Positions 11,413-19,375 of a DNA stretch of 64,000 nucleotides are shown in pieces. A model generated the notes under the pieces. That model was not told where the DNA came from. It ran no database searches and worked only from the letters and a program-made list of their open reading frames with translations. Origin of the DNA: Limnohabitans sp. 15K (GTDB lineage: Bacteria; Pseudomonadota; Gammaproteobacteria; Burkholderiales; Burkholderiaceae_C); assembly GCF_002778285.1 (NCBI RefSeq), contig NZ_NESM01000002.1, forward strand, positions 124,001-188,000. Direction: 5' to 3'. The position numbers were made by a program, and so were the translations under genes. Each line of letters begins with the position of its first letter. The first letter of the stretch is position 1.

Positions 11413-11964
11413 ATGCAGATCCACCAGCTGTCCATCAGCCACGACGAAGTCCACGACCGCTTGTTGGTGCGCCTGAACACACAAGATGCGCAGGAGTACC
11501 GTTTTTGGCTCACCCGGCGAATGGCGCTTCGTTTGCTGCCGGCACTGAACCAGTCGGTGCTTCGATTGGAAGCCGCGCAGCCCGGGGTGGCCGCCTCAGA
11601 CAGCCGTGCGCAGCAAATTTTGGCCGACATCCAGCGCGATGCTTTTTTGCAAACAGCCGATTTCACCACGCCCTATGACGCCCAAGCACAAAGGTTGCCT
11701 TTGGGTGCAGAGCCGATGCTGGTGACCGATGTGCAATTGAGTCTTCAAACGAATGGCAGCTTGGAAGTCGTTTTTCAGCAAAAGCTGGGGGAATCGGTTC
11801 AATCTTGTCACCTGAACTTGCAAGCAAGTTTGGTTCATGGCTTGATCCATTTGGCACAAGAAACCCTGGTCAAGGCCGATTGGGAAATGGCAGCGCAGCC
11901 AAAGTCCATCGGACACGAGTCAACCCCAAAATTGACGATGGATCCGACGGTTTACAAACATTGA
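11413..11964 (+). CDS. Conserved protein of unknown function
   Basis: I do not recognise this 183-residue protein. It is soluble, without signal peptide or membrane segments. It opens MQIHQLSISHDEVHDRLLVRLNT and alternates short beta-like stretches with polar segments, including EYRFWLTRRMALRLLPAL, which suggests a compact alpha/beta fold. Codon use matches its neighbours, so it looks native. The ATG at 11413 has AAGGA almost touching it, and a TAAAAT box sits only 7 bases further up, so the mRNA may be nearly leaderless. It is divergent from clpB with about 85 bases between starts, and converges on moaE. Confidence 0.7.
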   Translation: MQIHQLSISHDEVHDRLLVRLNTQDAQEYRFWLTRRMALRLLPALNQSVLRLEAAQPGVAASDSRAQQILADIQRDAFLQTADFTTPYDAQAQRLPLGAEPMLVTDVQLSLQTNGSLEVVFQQKLGESVQSCHLNLQASLVHGLIHLAQETLVKADWEMAAQPKSIGHESTPKLTMDPTVYKH

Positions 11965-12001
11965 GCCGTCTCACGCGCGGTCATCCAGCCAAGCGGTGGT
12001 T

Positions 12002-12490
12002 TCAGCTGTTGCTGCGCTCAATGCCCCAACGGGCCAAGGCCGAATCGTCTGAAACGCGGGCGTCCACCCAATGCGAGCCCTGCGGGGTTTGCTCTTTTTT
12101 CCAAAACGGCGCTTGGGTTTTGAGGTAGTCCATCAAAAACTCGCAGGCCTTGAAACTCTCACCCCGGTGCGCCGAGGTCACGGCCACCATCACAATTTGG
12201 TCCGCGGGCAGCAAACGGCCCACACGGTGCACCACACGGGCGGCATAAAAATCGAAGCGCTGATGGGCTTCAGCGATCATGACTTCGATCGATTTTTCGG
12301 TCATGCCGGGGTAATGCTCCAGTTCCATGGCCTGAACCTCATCAGCGGCCTGCCCGGTGAGTGCACGGGTGTCGCGCACCGTGCCCACAAAACTGCACAC
12401 CGCGCCCACGCGCAGATCTTGCGCTCGCAGGGCTTCGATCTCTTGTGACAAATCGAAGTCTTCGGTCTGAATGCTCACGGAAGGGCGCAT
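12002..12490 (-). CDS. moaE: Molybdopterin synthase catalytic subunit
   Basis: Large subunit of the MoaD2-MoaE2 complex that inserts two sulfurs into cyclic pyranopterin monophosphate to form molybdopterin. 162 residues. Family features are GAVCSFVGTVRD near the N-terminus, the central LEHYPGMTEKSIE, the RVGRLLPADQIVMVAV strand, and the catalytic Lys region FLMDYLKTQAPFWKKE. ATG 12490 lies 4 bases after the moaD stop; an alternative GTG at 12502 would overlap moaD. It is the last gene of the alaA-hom-thrC-moeA-moaD-moaE run. Confidence 0.96.
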   Translation of the reverse strand: MRPSVSIQTEDFDLSQEIEALRAQDLRVGAVCSFVGTVRDTRALTGQAADEVQAMELEHYPGMTEKSIEVMIAEAHQRFDFYAARVVHRVGRLLPADQIVMVAVTSAHRGESFKACEFLMDYLKTQAPFWKKEQTPQGSHWVDARVSDDSALARWGIERSNS

Positions 12491-12494
12491 GCGG

Positions 12495-12746
12495 TCAACC
12501 ACCGGTCACAGGTGGGAAAAATGCCACTTCGCCATCAGCCACCAGAGGCGTACCGTCGCTGGCCATGACTTGGTTGACAGCCACACGCACAGGCAAACCG
12601 ATGGCCAAACATTGCGCATAAGCACCACCACGGGCAATCAAGGCTTGGCGAAGGCTGGCCACATCCTGGGCAGAAGTCTCCACCGTTTCTGTGCCCACAC
12701 CCATGGTTTCCCGCAAGGAAGCGAAATACCGGACTTGAATTTTCAT
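12495..12746 (-). CDS. moaD: Molybdopterin synthase sulfur carrier subunit
   Basis: Ubiquitin-fold small subunit of 83 residues, starting MKIQVRYFASLRE. It ends in the diagnostic Gly-Gly (PPVTGG) whose C-terminus is made into a thiocarboxylate by MoeB. Its ATG overlaps the moeA stop (ATGA, 12746-12743), showing translational coupling, and moaE follows 4 bases later. Neither moaA, moaC nor moeB is in the window, so the first pathway steps must be encoded elsewhere. Confidence 0.96.
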   Translation of the reverse strand: MKIQVRYFASLRETMGVGTETVETSAQDVASLRQALIARGGAYAQCLAIGLPVRVAVNQVMASDGTPLVADGEVAFFPPVTGG

Positions 12747-14002
12747 GACAGCCATTCCGAAAAAGACCAAAAACTGAGCATGTCGCCCTGGGCAATGGTT
12801 TGTCCGCCGGGATTGTCCACCACGCCATCGCCCCAAACCACCGAGGTCAAAACCCCAGAGCTTTGGTTCGGGAACAAATCCAGACCGCCTTGTGCGTTGC
12901 GGCGAACCCGCAAAAACTCTCGCCGCTTGTCCGCCTTGGGCAAGTCAAAGTGGGCAGGCAAATAACAAGGCACAGGCGGCTTTGGCGTCGCACCTTGAAG
13001 GGCCAAGATCAAAGGTTTGACCAACAGCAAAAAAGTGATGTAGCTCGACACCGGATTGCCTGGCAAACCCACAAAGTGAGCGGAGCCTGCCGAACGATCG
13101 CGGCGCACATGGCCATAGGCGAAAGGCTTGCCGGGCTTCATGGCAATTTGCCACAGTGCCAAGTCGCCCAAAGATTGCACCGCAGGCTTGACGTGGTCTT
13201 CCTCGCCCACCGACACACCGCCACTGGTCACGATCAAATCATGTTGTTCGGCTGCGGTTTGGAGGGCCGCGACCGTGGCTTCGCGGCGATCCGGAACAAT
13301 GCCCAAGTCGCTCACCTCACAACCCATGCGCTGCAACAAGGCGCGCAAGAAGAATCGGTTGGAGTTGTAAATGGCCCCAGGCCGCATGTCCCCAGGCGCC
13401 ACATCGCCAGGCATGACCAACTCATCGCCCGTTGAAAACAAAGCCACTTTGGGCCGCGCCACGACTTGCAAATGCGCGAGGCCCAAGCTGGCGGCCAATC
13501 CCAATTCGGCAGGGCCCAATTTCTGGCCGCGCTTGAGCACGGTATCGCCCGTTTGGACATCCTCTCCGCTGCGTCGAACCCACTGACCCGCCTCGGCTGT
13601 TGTCAAAAAGCGCACCCTGCTGGCATCTGACGTCGACACAGACTCAGTTTGCTCTTGCATCACGATGGCATCGGCCCCAGGCGGCACAGGGGCTCCAGTG
13701 AAAATGCGCGCGGTTTGGCCGGGCAACAGGGCTTCGCCAAAATGGCCCGCCGGAATGCGCTGTGTCACCGTCAACTCGGCACCCATGTGTTGCACATCGG
13801 CACTGCGCACGGCGTAACCGTCCATCGACGAGTTGTCAAAAGCGGGCACTTGCAAGGAGGACACCACATCTTGCGCCAGGACACGGCCATCGGCATCGAA
13901 AGTAGCCACGGTTTCAGACGTTTGCAGTGGCCTGATGTGGGACAACAACGACTTCAGTGCGTCGTCGAGCGACATCAAAGTAGCGCGAGGGGCGGTGCTC
14001 AT
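12743..14002 (-). CDS. moeA: Molybdopterin molybdenumtransferase
   Basis: Inserts molybdenum into adenylylated molybdopterin. The 419-residue product shows the MoeA domain order: N-terminal segment with DALKSLLSHIRPL and VPAFDNSSMDGYAVR, then the MoCF-binding domain with STGDELV and VTSGGVSVGEEDHV, then LPGNPVSSYITFLLLV and a beta-barrel C-terminus. Start ATG 14002 is 5 bases after the thrC stop; another ATG at 14017 would overlap thrC. Its stop overlaps the moaD start. The enzyme served could be the molybdenum hydroxylase at 22778-25456. Confidence 0.96.
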   Translation of the reverse strand: MSTAPRATLMSLDDALKSLLSHIRPLQTSETVATFDADGRVLAQDVVSSLQVPAFDNSSMDGYAVRSADVQHMGAELTVTQRIPAGHFGEALLPGQTARIFTGAPVPPGADAIVMQEQTESVSTSDASRVRFLTTAEAGQWVRRSGEDVQTGDTVLKRGQKLGPAELGLAASLGLAHLQVVARPKVALFSTGDELVMPGDVAPGDMRPGAIYNSNRFFLRALLQRMGCEVSDLGIVPDRREATVAALQTAAEQHDLIVTSGGVSVGEEDHVKPAVQSLGDLALWQIAMKPGKPFAYGHVRRDRSAGSAHFVGLPGNPVSSYITFLLLVKPLILALQGATPKPPVPCYLPAHFDLPKADKRREFLRVRRNAQGGLDLFPNQSSGVLTSVVWGDGVVDNPGGQTIAQGDMLSFWSFSEWLS

Positions 14003-14007
14003 GGGTT

Positions 14008-15453
14008 TCAGTCGCAATGCTCGGTGATGTAGGCCTTGATCAAATCCACATCTGCCGCCATCACCTGTACCCGCTTGGGCAGGGCTTCGATGCCTTCAAA
14101 CTGCGGTGGGCGATCGGGTTGACGGCCCAAGGCTTCCACGATGGTGGCTGCGAACTTGATGGGCAAAGCGGTTTCCAGCACGATCATGGGCACTTGAGGT
14201 GTCAGGTGCTCTTTGGCCACTTTCACGCCATCGGCGGTGTGGGTGTCGATCATCAAGCCGTAGCTGGCAAAAACCTGCTGAATGGTCTTCAGACGGTCAG
14301 CGTGGGTGCTGCGGCCGCTGTCAAAACCATACGTTGTGGCCGCTTGGGCAAAGCGCGCATCGGCCGACAGGTCGAAGAAGCCTTGCGTGCTCAGGCCTTC
14401 GCCAAAGATGGCTTTGGTTTTGGCGGCATCCCGTTCCAGCAGGTCAAACACAAAGCGTTCGAAGTTGCTGGCTTTGGAAATGTCCATGGACGGGCTGGAG
14501 GTCTCGTGTGTATCGGCCGTGCCGCGCACGCGGTAAATGCCCGTGCGGAAAAACTCGTCCAGCACATCGTTTTCGTTGGTCGCGACCACCAAGCGGTCAA
14601 TCGGCAAACCCATCATGCGGGCCACATGGCCTGCGCACACGTTGCCAAAGTTGCCACTGGGCACCGTGAAGCTGACCTTTTGCTCGTTGCTTTGGGTGGC
14701 CTGAAAGTAACCGGCAAAGTAATAGACAACCTGGGCCAACAAACGCGCCCAGTTGATGGAGTTGACGGTTCCGATTTTGTATTTGCGCTTGAAATCCAGA
14801 TCGTTGGAGACGGCCTTGACGATGTCCTGGCAGTCATCGAACACACCTTCAATGGCGATGTTGTGGATGTTCTCGTCGAGCAGGCTGAACATTTGGGCTT
14901 GCTGGAACGGGCTCATGCGACCGTTTGGGCTGGTCATGAAAACGCGCACACCCTTTTTGCCGCGCATGGCGTACTCAGCCGCGCTGCCGGTGTCGCCAGA
15001 CGTGGCCCCAAAAATGTTCAAGGCTTCACCGCGCCGCGCCAGCTCGTATTCAAACAAGTTGCCCAGCAACTGCATGGCCATGTCTTTGAAGGCCAAAGTG
15101 GGTCCGTTGGACAAGGCTTCCAGATACATGTCGGGCTGGGCTTGGCCAACAGCCTTCAATGGCTTGAGCGGCACGATTTCCGGGGTGCCAAACACTTCAG
15201 CGGTGTAGGTCTTGCGGCACAAAGCCTGCAGGTCGCTGGCTGGAATGTCGTCGATGTAGAGCGACAAGACCTCAAAGGCCAAGTCTGCATAACCTTGGCT
15301 TTGCCAGACACCGCGCAAGCGGGTCAAGGCGGCTGCGTCGATCTGCGGGTAACTTTCAGGCAAGTAAAGTCCGCCGTCAGGTGCCAAGCCTTCGAGCAAA
15401 ATTTCACAAAATTGTTTGCGGTCCGTGTGACCACGGGTAGACAGGTAGCGCAT
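14008..15453 (-). CDS. thrC: Threonine synthase
   Basis: PLP enzyme converting O-phosphohomoserine to threonine. 481 residues, matching the longer class of proteobacterial threonine synthases. The PLP lysine is Lys123 in LAFKDMAMQLLGN; GATSGDTGSAAEYAM binds the cofactor phosphate, and FTVPSGNFGNVCAG is also conserved. Its ATG shares one base with the hom stop (TGATG at 15455-15451), so the two are translationally coupled. It completes the homoserine-to-threonine branch with a separately encoded homoserine kinase, which is not in this window. Confidence 0.97.
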   Translation of the reverse strand: MRYLSTRGHTDRKQFCEILLEGLAPDGGLYLPESYPQIDAAALTRLRGVWQSQGYADLAFEVLSLYIDDIPASDLQALCRKTYTAEVFGTPEIVPLKPLKAVGQAQPDMYLEALSNGPTLAFKDMAMQLLGNLFEYELARRGEALNIFGATSGDTGSAAEYAMRGKKGVRVFMTSPNGRMSPFQQAQMFSLLDENIHNIAIEGVFDDCQDIVKAVSNDLDFKRKYKIGTVNSINWARLLAQVVYYFAGYFQATQSNEQKVSFTVPSGNFGNVCAGHVARMMGLPIDRLVVATNENDVLDEFFRTGIYRVRGTADTHETSSPSMDISKASNFERFVFDLLERDAAKTKAIFGEGLSTQGFFDLSADARFAQAATTYGFDSGRSTHADRLKTIQQVFASYGLMIDTHTADGVKVAKEHLTPQVPMIVLETALPIKFAATIVEALGRQPDRPPQFEGIEALPKRVQVMAADVDLIKAYITEHCD

Positions 15454-16775
15454 CAGTTCAACTCTTCTTTGCGAATGCGGACGATGGGTGCCATCACGGT
15501 TGGCAGGGCTTGCATTTGGGCCAGCACATCGTTCAAGGTGCCTTCACGGGTGTCGTGGGTCAAAATGATCACGTCGGTCTGGTTTTCGTCGGCTTGGCTG
15601 ACCTGATCGGCCTCGCGCTGCAAAACCGCGTCGATGCTGATGCCCGCATCGGCCAGCAAGCCGGTCACTTTGGCCAGCACGCCCGCTTGGTCGGCCACGC
15701 GCAAACGCAGGTAATAGCTGGTCACCACTTCGGACATGGGCAACACGGCCAAGCTGCTCATGGAACCCGGTTGGAAAGCCAAATGCGGCACGCGGTTGAG
15801 CGGGTCGGCTGTGTGCAAACGGGTGATGTCCACCAAATCGGCGATCACCGCGCTGGCGGTGGGCTCGGAACCCGCGCCTTTGCCGTAATACAAAGTGGTG
15901 CCCACAGCGTCACCTTGCACCATGACGGCGTTCATGGCGCCTTCGACGTTGGCAATCAAGCGCTGGGTCGGCACCAGGCTGGGGTGCACACGCAGTTCAA
16001 TGCCCTGAGCGGTGCGCTTGGTGATACCGAGCAGCTTGATGCGGTAACCCAATTGCTCGGCATATTTGATGTCGGCGGCGCCCAACTTCGTGATGCCCTC
16101 CACGTAAGCTTTGTCAAACTGAACAGGGATGCCAAAGGCGATCGCACTCATCAAGGTCACTTTGTGGGCAGCGTCCACGCCTTCGATGTCAAAGGTCGGA
16201 TCGGCTTCGGCATAACCCAAACGTTGGGCTTCTTTGAGCACATCGGCAAAGTCCAGACCCTTGTCGCGCATTTCGGACAAGATAAAGTTGGTGGTGCCGT
16301 TGATGATGCCCGCCACCCATTGGATGCTGTTGGCCGTGAGGCCCTCGCGCAGCGCCTTGATGATCGGAATGCCACCGGCGACAGCGGCTTCAAAAGCCAC
16401 CATCACCCCCTTGGCTTGGGCCGCTGCAAAAATTTCGGTGCCATGCACGGCCAGCAAAGCCTTGTTGGCCGTTACCACATGTTTGCCCGCAGCAATGGCT
16501 TCCATCACCAAGGCCTTGGCAATGCCGTAACCACCGATCAGCTCAATGACGATGTCGATCTCAGGGTTGGCAATCACAGCGCGGGCATCACCCACCACCT
16601 GAACGCCCTCACCCACCAGGGCTTGAGCACGCGCCACGTCCAAGTCGGCCACCATGGCAATTTCAATGCCACGGCCCGCACGGCGCTGGATTTCTTCTTG
16701 GTTGCGCTTGAGTACGTTGAAAGTGCCACTGCCCACAGTGCCCATGCCCAACAGGCCCACTTTGATCGGTTTCAT
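15453..16775 (-). CDS. hom: Homoserine dehydrogenase
   Basis: NAD(P)H-dependent reduction of aspartate semialdehyde to homoserine, the branch point to threonine and methionine. 440 residues. A Rossmann fold has GLLGMGTVGSG at 8-18, the catalytic domain has ANKALLAVHG and GIINGTTNFILSEM, and a C-terminal ACT domain (about 355-440, YYLRLRVADQAGVLAKVTG) normally gives threonine feedback control. It is a single-function enzyme without an aspartokinase domain. The ribosome site is weak (AAAGAAG). It follows alaA by 52 bases and overlaps thrC by one. Confidence 0.97.
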   Translation of the reverse strand: MKPIKVGLLGMGTVGSGTFNVLKRNQEEIQRRAGRGIEIAMVADLDVARAQALVGEGVQVVGDARAVIANPEIDIVIELIGGYGIAKALVMEAIAAGKHVVTANKALLAVHGTEIFAAAQAKGVMVAFEAAVAGGIPIIKALREGLTANSIQWVAGIINGTTNFILSEMRDKGLDFADVLKEAQRLGYAEADPTFDIEGVDAAHKVTLMSAIAFGIPVQFDKAYVEGITKLGAADIKYAEQLGYRIKLLGITKRTAQGIELRVHPSLVPTQRLIANVEGAMNAVMVQGDAVGTTLYYGKGAGSEPTASAVIADLVDITRLHTADPLNRVPHLAFQPGSMSSLAVLPMSEVVTSYYLRLRVADQAGVLAKVTGLLADAGISIDAVLQREADQVSQADENQTDVIILTHDTREGTLNDVLAQMQALPTVMAPIVRIRKEELN

Positions 16776-16827
16776 TTTTTAACTTCTTTACTGCTGTGCG
16801 CCCGAAATGTTCGGGCAAGGATTGAAT

Positions 16828-18069
16828 TCAAGCCACCAAGGCTTCGGTGCCAAAACGTTGACGAGCGCCTTCCAAAAAGCGTGCCACGCGAGCAATCGCT
16901 TCGCGCAAATCGTCTTCATGCGGCAAAAACACAATGCGGAAATGGTCGGCATCGGGCCAGTTAAATCCCGTGCCTTGCACCAACATGACCTTGGTTTCTT
17001 CCAGCAGTTGCAAAAAGAAATCCTGATCGTCTTGCACCGGGTAAATTTGGGGATCGAGCTTGGGAAACATGTACAAGGCCGCACGCGGTTTGACACAGCT
17101 AACCCCCGGGATCGCCGTGATCAGCTGGTGCGCCAAATCGCGCTGCTTGCGCAATCGACCGCCCTCGCCCACCAACTCGTTGATGCTCTGGTGACCGCCC
17201 AAGGCTGTTTGAATGGCCCATTGCCCCGGCACGTTGGCACACAAACGCATGTTGGAGAGCATGTTCAGGCCCTCGATATAATCGCGGGCTCTCTTTTTGT
17301 CACCCGAGATCACCATCCAGCCCGCGCGGTAGCCGCAAGAGCGGTAACTTTTGGACAGAGAGTTGAAAGTCAGGGTCAGAACATCTTGAGACAAACTGCC
17401 CAAAGGGGTGTGTTTGACGCCGTCGTACAAAACCTTGTCGTACACCTCGTCGGCGAAGATCACCAAGCCATGCTCGCGGGCAATGGCCACGATGCCCAAC
17501 AGCAACTCATCGGCGTACAAAGCACCTGTAGGGTTGTTGGGGTTGATGACCACAATGCCTTTGGTGCGCGGCGTCACTTTGGCGCGGATGTCGGCCAAAT
17601 CAGGCATCCAGCCATTGGCTTCATCGCATCGGTAATGCACGGGAGTTCCGCCAGACAAGCTGGCCGCCGCCGTCCACAGTGGGTAATCGGGCGAGGGCAA
17701 GAGCAACTCGTCGCCATCGTCAAGCAAGCCGTTGGTCGCCATCACAATCAATTCGCTGGCCCCGTTGCCCAGGTAAATGTCGTCCAGCGTGACCCCTTGA
17801 ATGCCCTGCTTTTGGGTTTCGTGCATCACCGCCTTGCGCGCCGCAAAAATGCCTTTGCTGTCCGAGTAACCCGCTGAATTGGGCAGGTTTCGGATCATGT
17901 CTTGCTGAATTTCTTCTGGCGCATCAAAACCAAAAACCGCCAGGTTTCCGATGTTCAGTTTGATGATCTTCTGACCGTCCTCTTCCATCTGGCGGGCGCG
18001 GTCCATGATCGGGCCCCGGATGTCATAACAAACGTTGGCCAGCTTGGCTGATTTTTGAATTGGCTTCAA
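16828..18069 (-). CDS. alaA: Alanine aminotransferase-type PLP enzyme
   Basis: Class I/II aminotransferase closest to AlaA (glutamate-pyruvate aminotransferase). 413 residues from a TTG start at 18069, with GGAG five bases before it. Upstream codons do not resemble the family, whose N-terminus is KPIQKSAKLANVCYDIRGP. PLP-fold features are NGASELIVMATNG, NPNNPTGALY, DEVYDKVLYDG and the Schiff-base Lys in NSLSKSYRSCGYRAGW. Gene order alaA-hom-thrC links pyruvate/alanine and aspartate-family synthesis. It is divergent from the Mth938-like gene at 18203. Confidence 0.93.
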   Translation of the reverse strand: MKPIQKSAKLANVCYDIRGPIMDRARQMEEDGQKIIKLNIGNLAVFGFDAPEEIQQDMIRNLPNSAGYSDSKGIFAARKAVMHETQKQGIQGVTLDDIYLGNGASELIVMATNGLLDDGDELLLPSPDYPLWTAAASLSGGTPVHYRCDEANGWMPDLADIRAKVTPRTKGIVVINPNNPTGALYADELLLGIVAIAREHGLVIFADEVYDKVLYDGVKHTPLGSLSQDVLTLTFNSLSKSYRSCGYRAGWMVISGDKKRARDYIEGLNMLSNMRLCANVPGQWAIQTALGGHQSINELVGEGGRLRKQRDLAHQLITAIPGVSCVKPRAALYMFPKLDPQIYPVQDDQDFFLQLLEETKVMLVQGTGFNWPDADHFRIVFLPHEDDLREAIARVARFLEGARQRFGTEALVA

Positions 18070-18202
18070 AGTATCTCCAAAAGGAGTTTCAAGAGGGAGA
18101 AAACCTATAATTTGACCACATTTCAAGGCTGTCTTGGCCCAAGCTCCCAGAGGATGCTCTCTATTGTTCAGCCGGCAAGGGCACGTCCCTGCCCACACAC
18201 GC

Positions 18203-18580
18203 ATGAAACTACAACCCGACAAATCCAACAGCCTCACCATCAATGCGTACGGACCCGGATGGATAGAGGTCAACGCACAGCGTTTCACGAGCTCTTTGGT
18301 GGTCAGCAGCTTGGCGGGTTCAAGCCCTCAAGCGTGGGCCGTCCAGCGTTTTGAAGACCTGACCCCTTCAGATTTTGAAATTTTGGCCCACAGTGGGGCT
18401 GAATTGGTCCTGTTTGGCAGCGGCCAGCGCTTGCGTTTTCCTCAGCCCGCTTGGCTTTCCAGCTTGATCACCAAGGGCATTGGCATGGAGACCATGGACA
18501 CGGCGGCCGCCTGCCGCACTTACAACATTTTGGCCAGCGAAGGACGCAAGGTGGTGGTGGCTTTGTTGCTGGAAACGTAA
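18203..18580 (+). CDS. Mth938-like domain protein (DUF498)
   Basis: 125-residue protein of the Mth938/NDUFAF3-like fold. It shows N-INAYGPGWIEVNAQRF, the central LVLFGSGQRLRFP that marks the family, and the C-terminal MDTAAACRTYNILASEGR. The mitochondrial relative NDUFAF3 assists complex I assembly, but no bacterial role is settled. ATG 18203 is chosen because the conserved part starts shortly after. It is divergent from alaA (about 130 bases between starts) and is followed by the bcp gene. Confidence 0.85.
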   Translation: MKLQPDKSNSLTINAYGPGWIEVNAQRFTSSLVVSSLAGSSPQAWAVQRFEDLTPSDFEILAHSGAELVLFGSGQRLRFPQPAWLSSLITKGIGMETMDTAAACRTYNILASEGRKVVVALLLET

Positions 18581-18739
18581 AGCATGCATTTGCATTCCAT
18601 CCTTGTTCACAAGGTCTAGCTGGCCTGAAGGACGCCTTTCAGAGTAAAATCTAAGGTTGCCGGGTCCCACGGCCTTTAGCGAAACTGTCGACTTTGCAGG
18701 TTGACAGGCGCACCACCTGTCAAGCGAGTTCAAAGTTTT

Positions 18740-19225
18740 ATGGCGATCGTTCTTAACAAACCCCTCCCCGAATTTGAAGCTAACGCGACCAGCGGACTGA
18801 AAGTTTCCAACATTTCACACCTCGGCCAACCCGTGGTTTTGTTCTTCTATCCCAAAGACAACACACCCGGCTGCACCACAGAGGCCATGCAGTTCCGTGA
18901 CAAGTACAAAGACTTTGTCAAAGCAGGCGCGCTGGTTTTGGGCGTTTCGCGCGACAACATGAAATCCCACGATGACTTCAAAGGCAAGCTGGAATTGCCC
19001 TTCGAGTTGATCGCCGACACCGAAGAAAAAATGTGCCACATGTTTGGTGTTGTGAAAAACAAAATCATGTACGGCAAAAAAGTCAAAGGCATCGAGCGCA
19101 GCACCTTCTTGGTGGGTGCAGATGGCACACTCAAACAGGAATGGCGCGGTCTGAAAGTGCCAGGGCATGTGGAAGAAGTGCTCAAAGCTGTGAAAGACTT
19201 GAAAAAAGCTGCTGCGGTAGCATGA
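18740..19225 (+). CDS. bcp: Thioredoxin-dependent peroxiredoxin, Bcp/PrxQ family
   Basis: Reduces hydrogen peroxide and organic peroxides in the cytoplasm. 161 residues. The peroxidatic Cys is Cys45 in KDNTPGCTTEAMQFRD with the supporting Thr/Arg pattern. The usual resolving Cys five residues later is Met50, so this is either a one-Cys enzyme or uses Cys99 (EKMCHMFG). The C-terminus is Lys/Ala-rich. It is 160 bases downstream of the Mth938-like gene and ends before a strong terminator at 19300. Confidence 0.94.
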   Translation: MAIVLNKPLPEFEANATSGLKVSNISHLGQPVVLFFYPKDNTPGCTTEAMQFRDKYKDFVKAGALVLGVSRDNMKSHDDFKGKLELPFELIADTEEKMCHMFGVVKNKIMYGKKVKGIERSTFLVGADGTLKQEWRGLKVPGHVEEVLKAVKDLKKAAAVA

Positions 19226-19299
19226 TCCCCCTGTGTCAGTTTTGACATTCGGCTCGTGCATAATGTTTTTATGCCGCTGAAAATCAGCCCTCCTCATTG

Positions 19300-19335
19300 A
19301 AAAGCCGCCTGGTTGTCCAGGCGGCTTTTTATTTT
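19300..19335 (+). terminator. Intrinsic terminator after bcp
   Basis: 13-bp stem AAAAGCCGCCTGG/CCAGGCGGCTTTT with loop TTGT and a following T-rich tract. It separates bcp from the PIN-PhoH gene. Confidence 0.9.
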
Positions 19336-19375
19336 TCGACGACCGAATCATTTACCCCTCAAGAGGCCATTGCCC

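Noticed and set aside
19313-19375. Upstream TTG start for the PIN-PhoH gene
   Set aside because: It lies in the loop of the bcp terminator hairpin and adds residues unlike the family.
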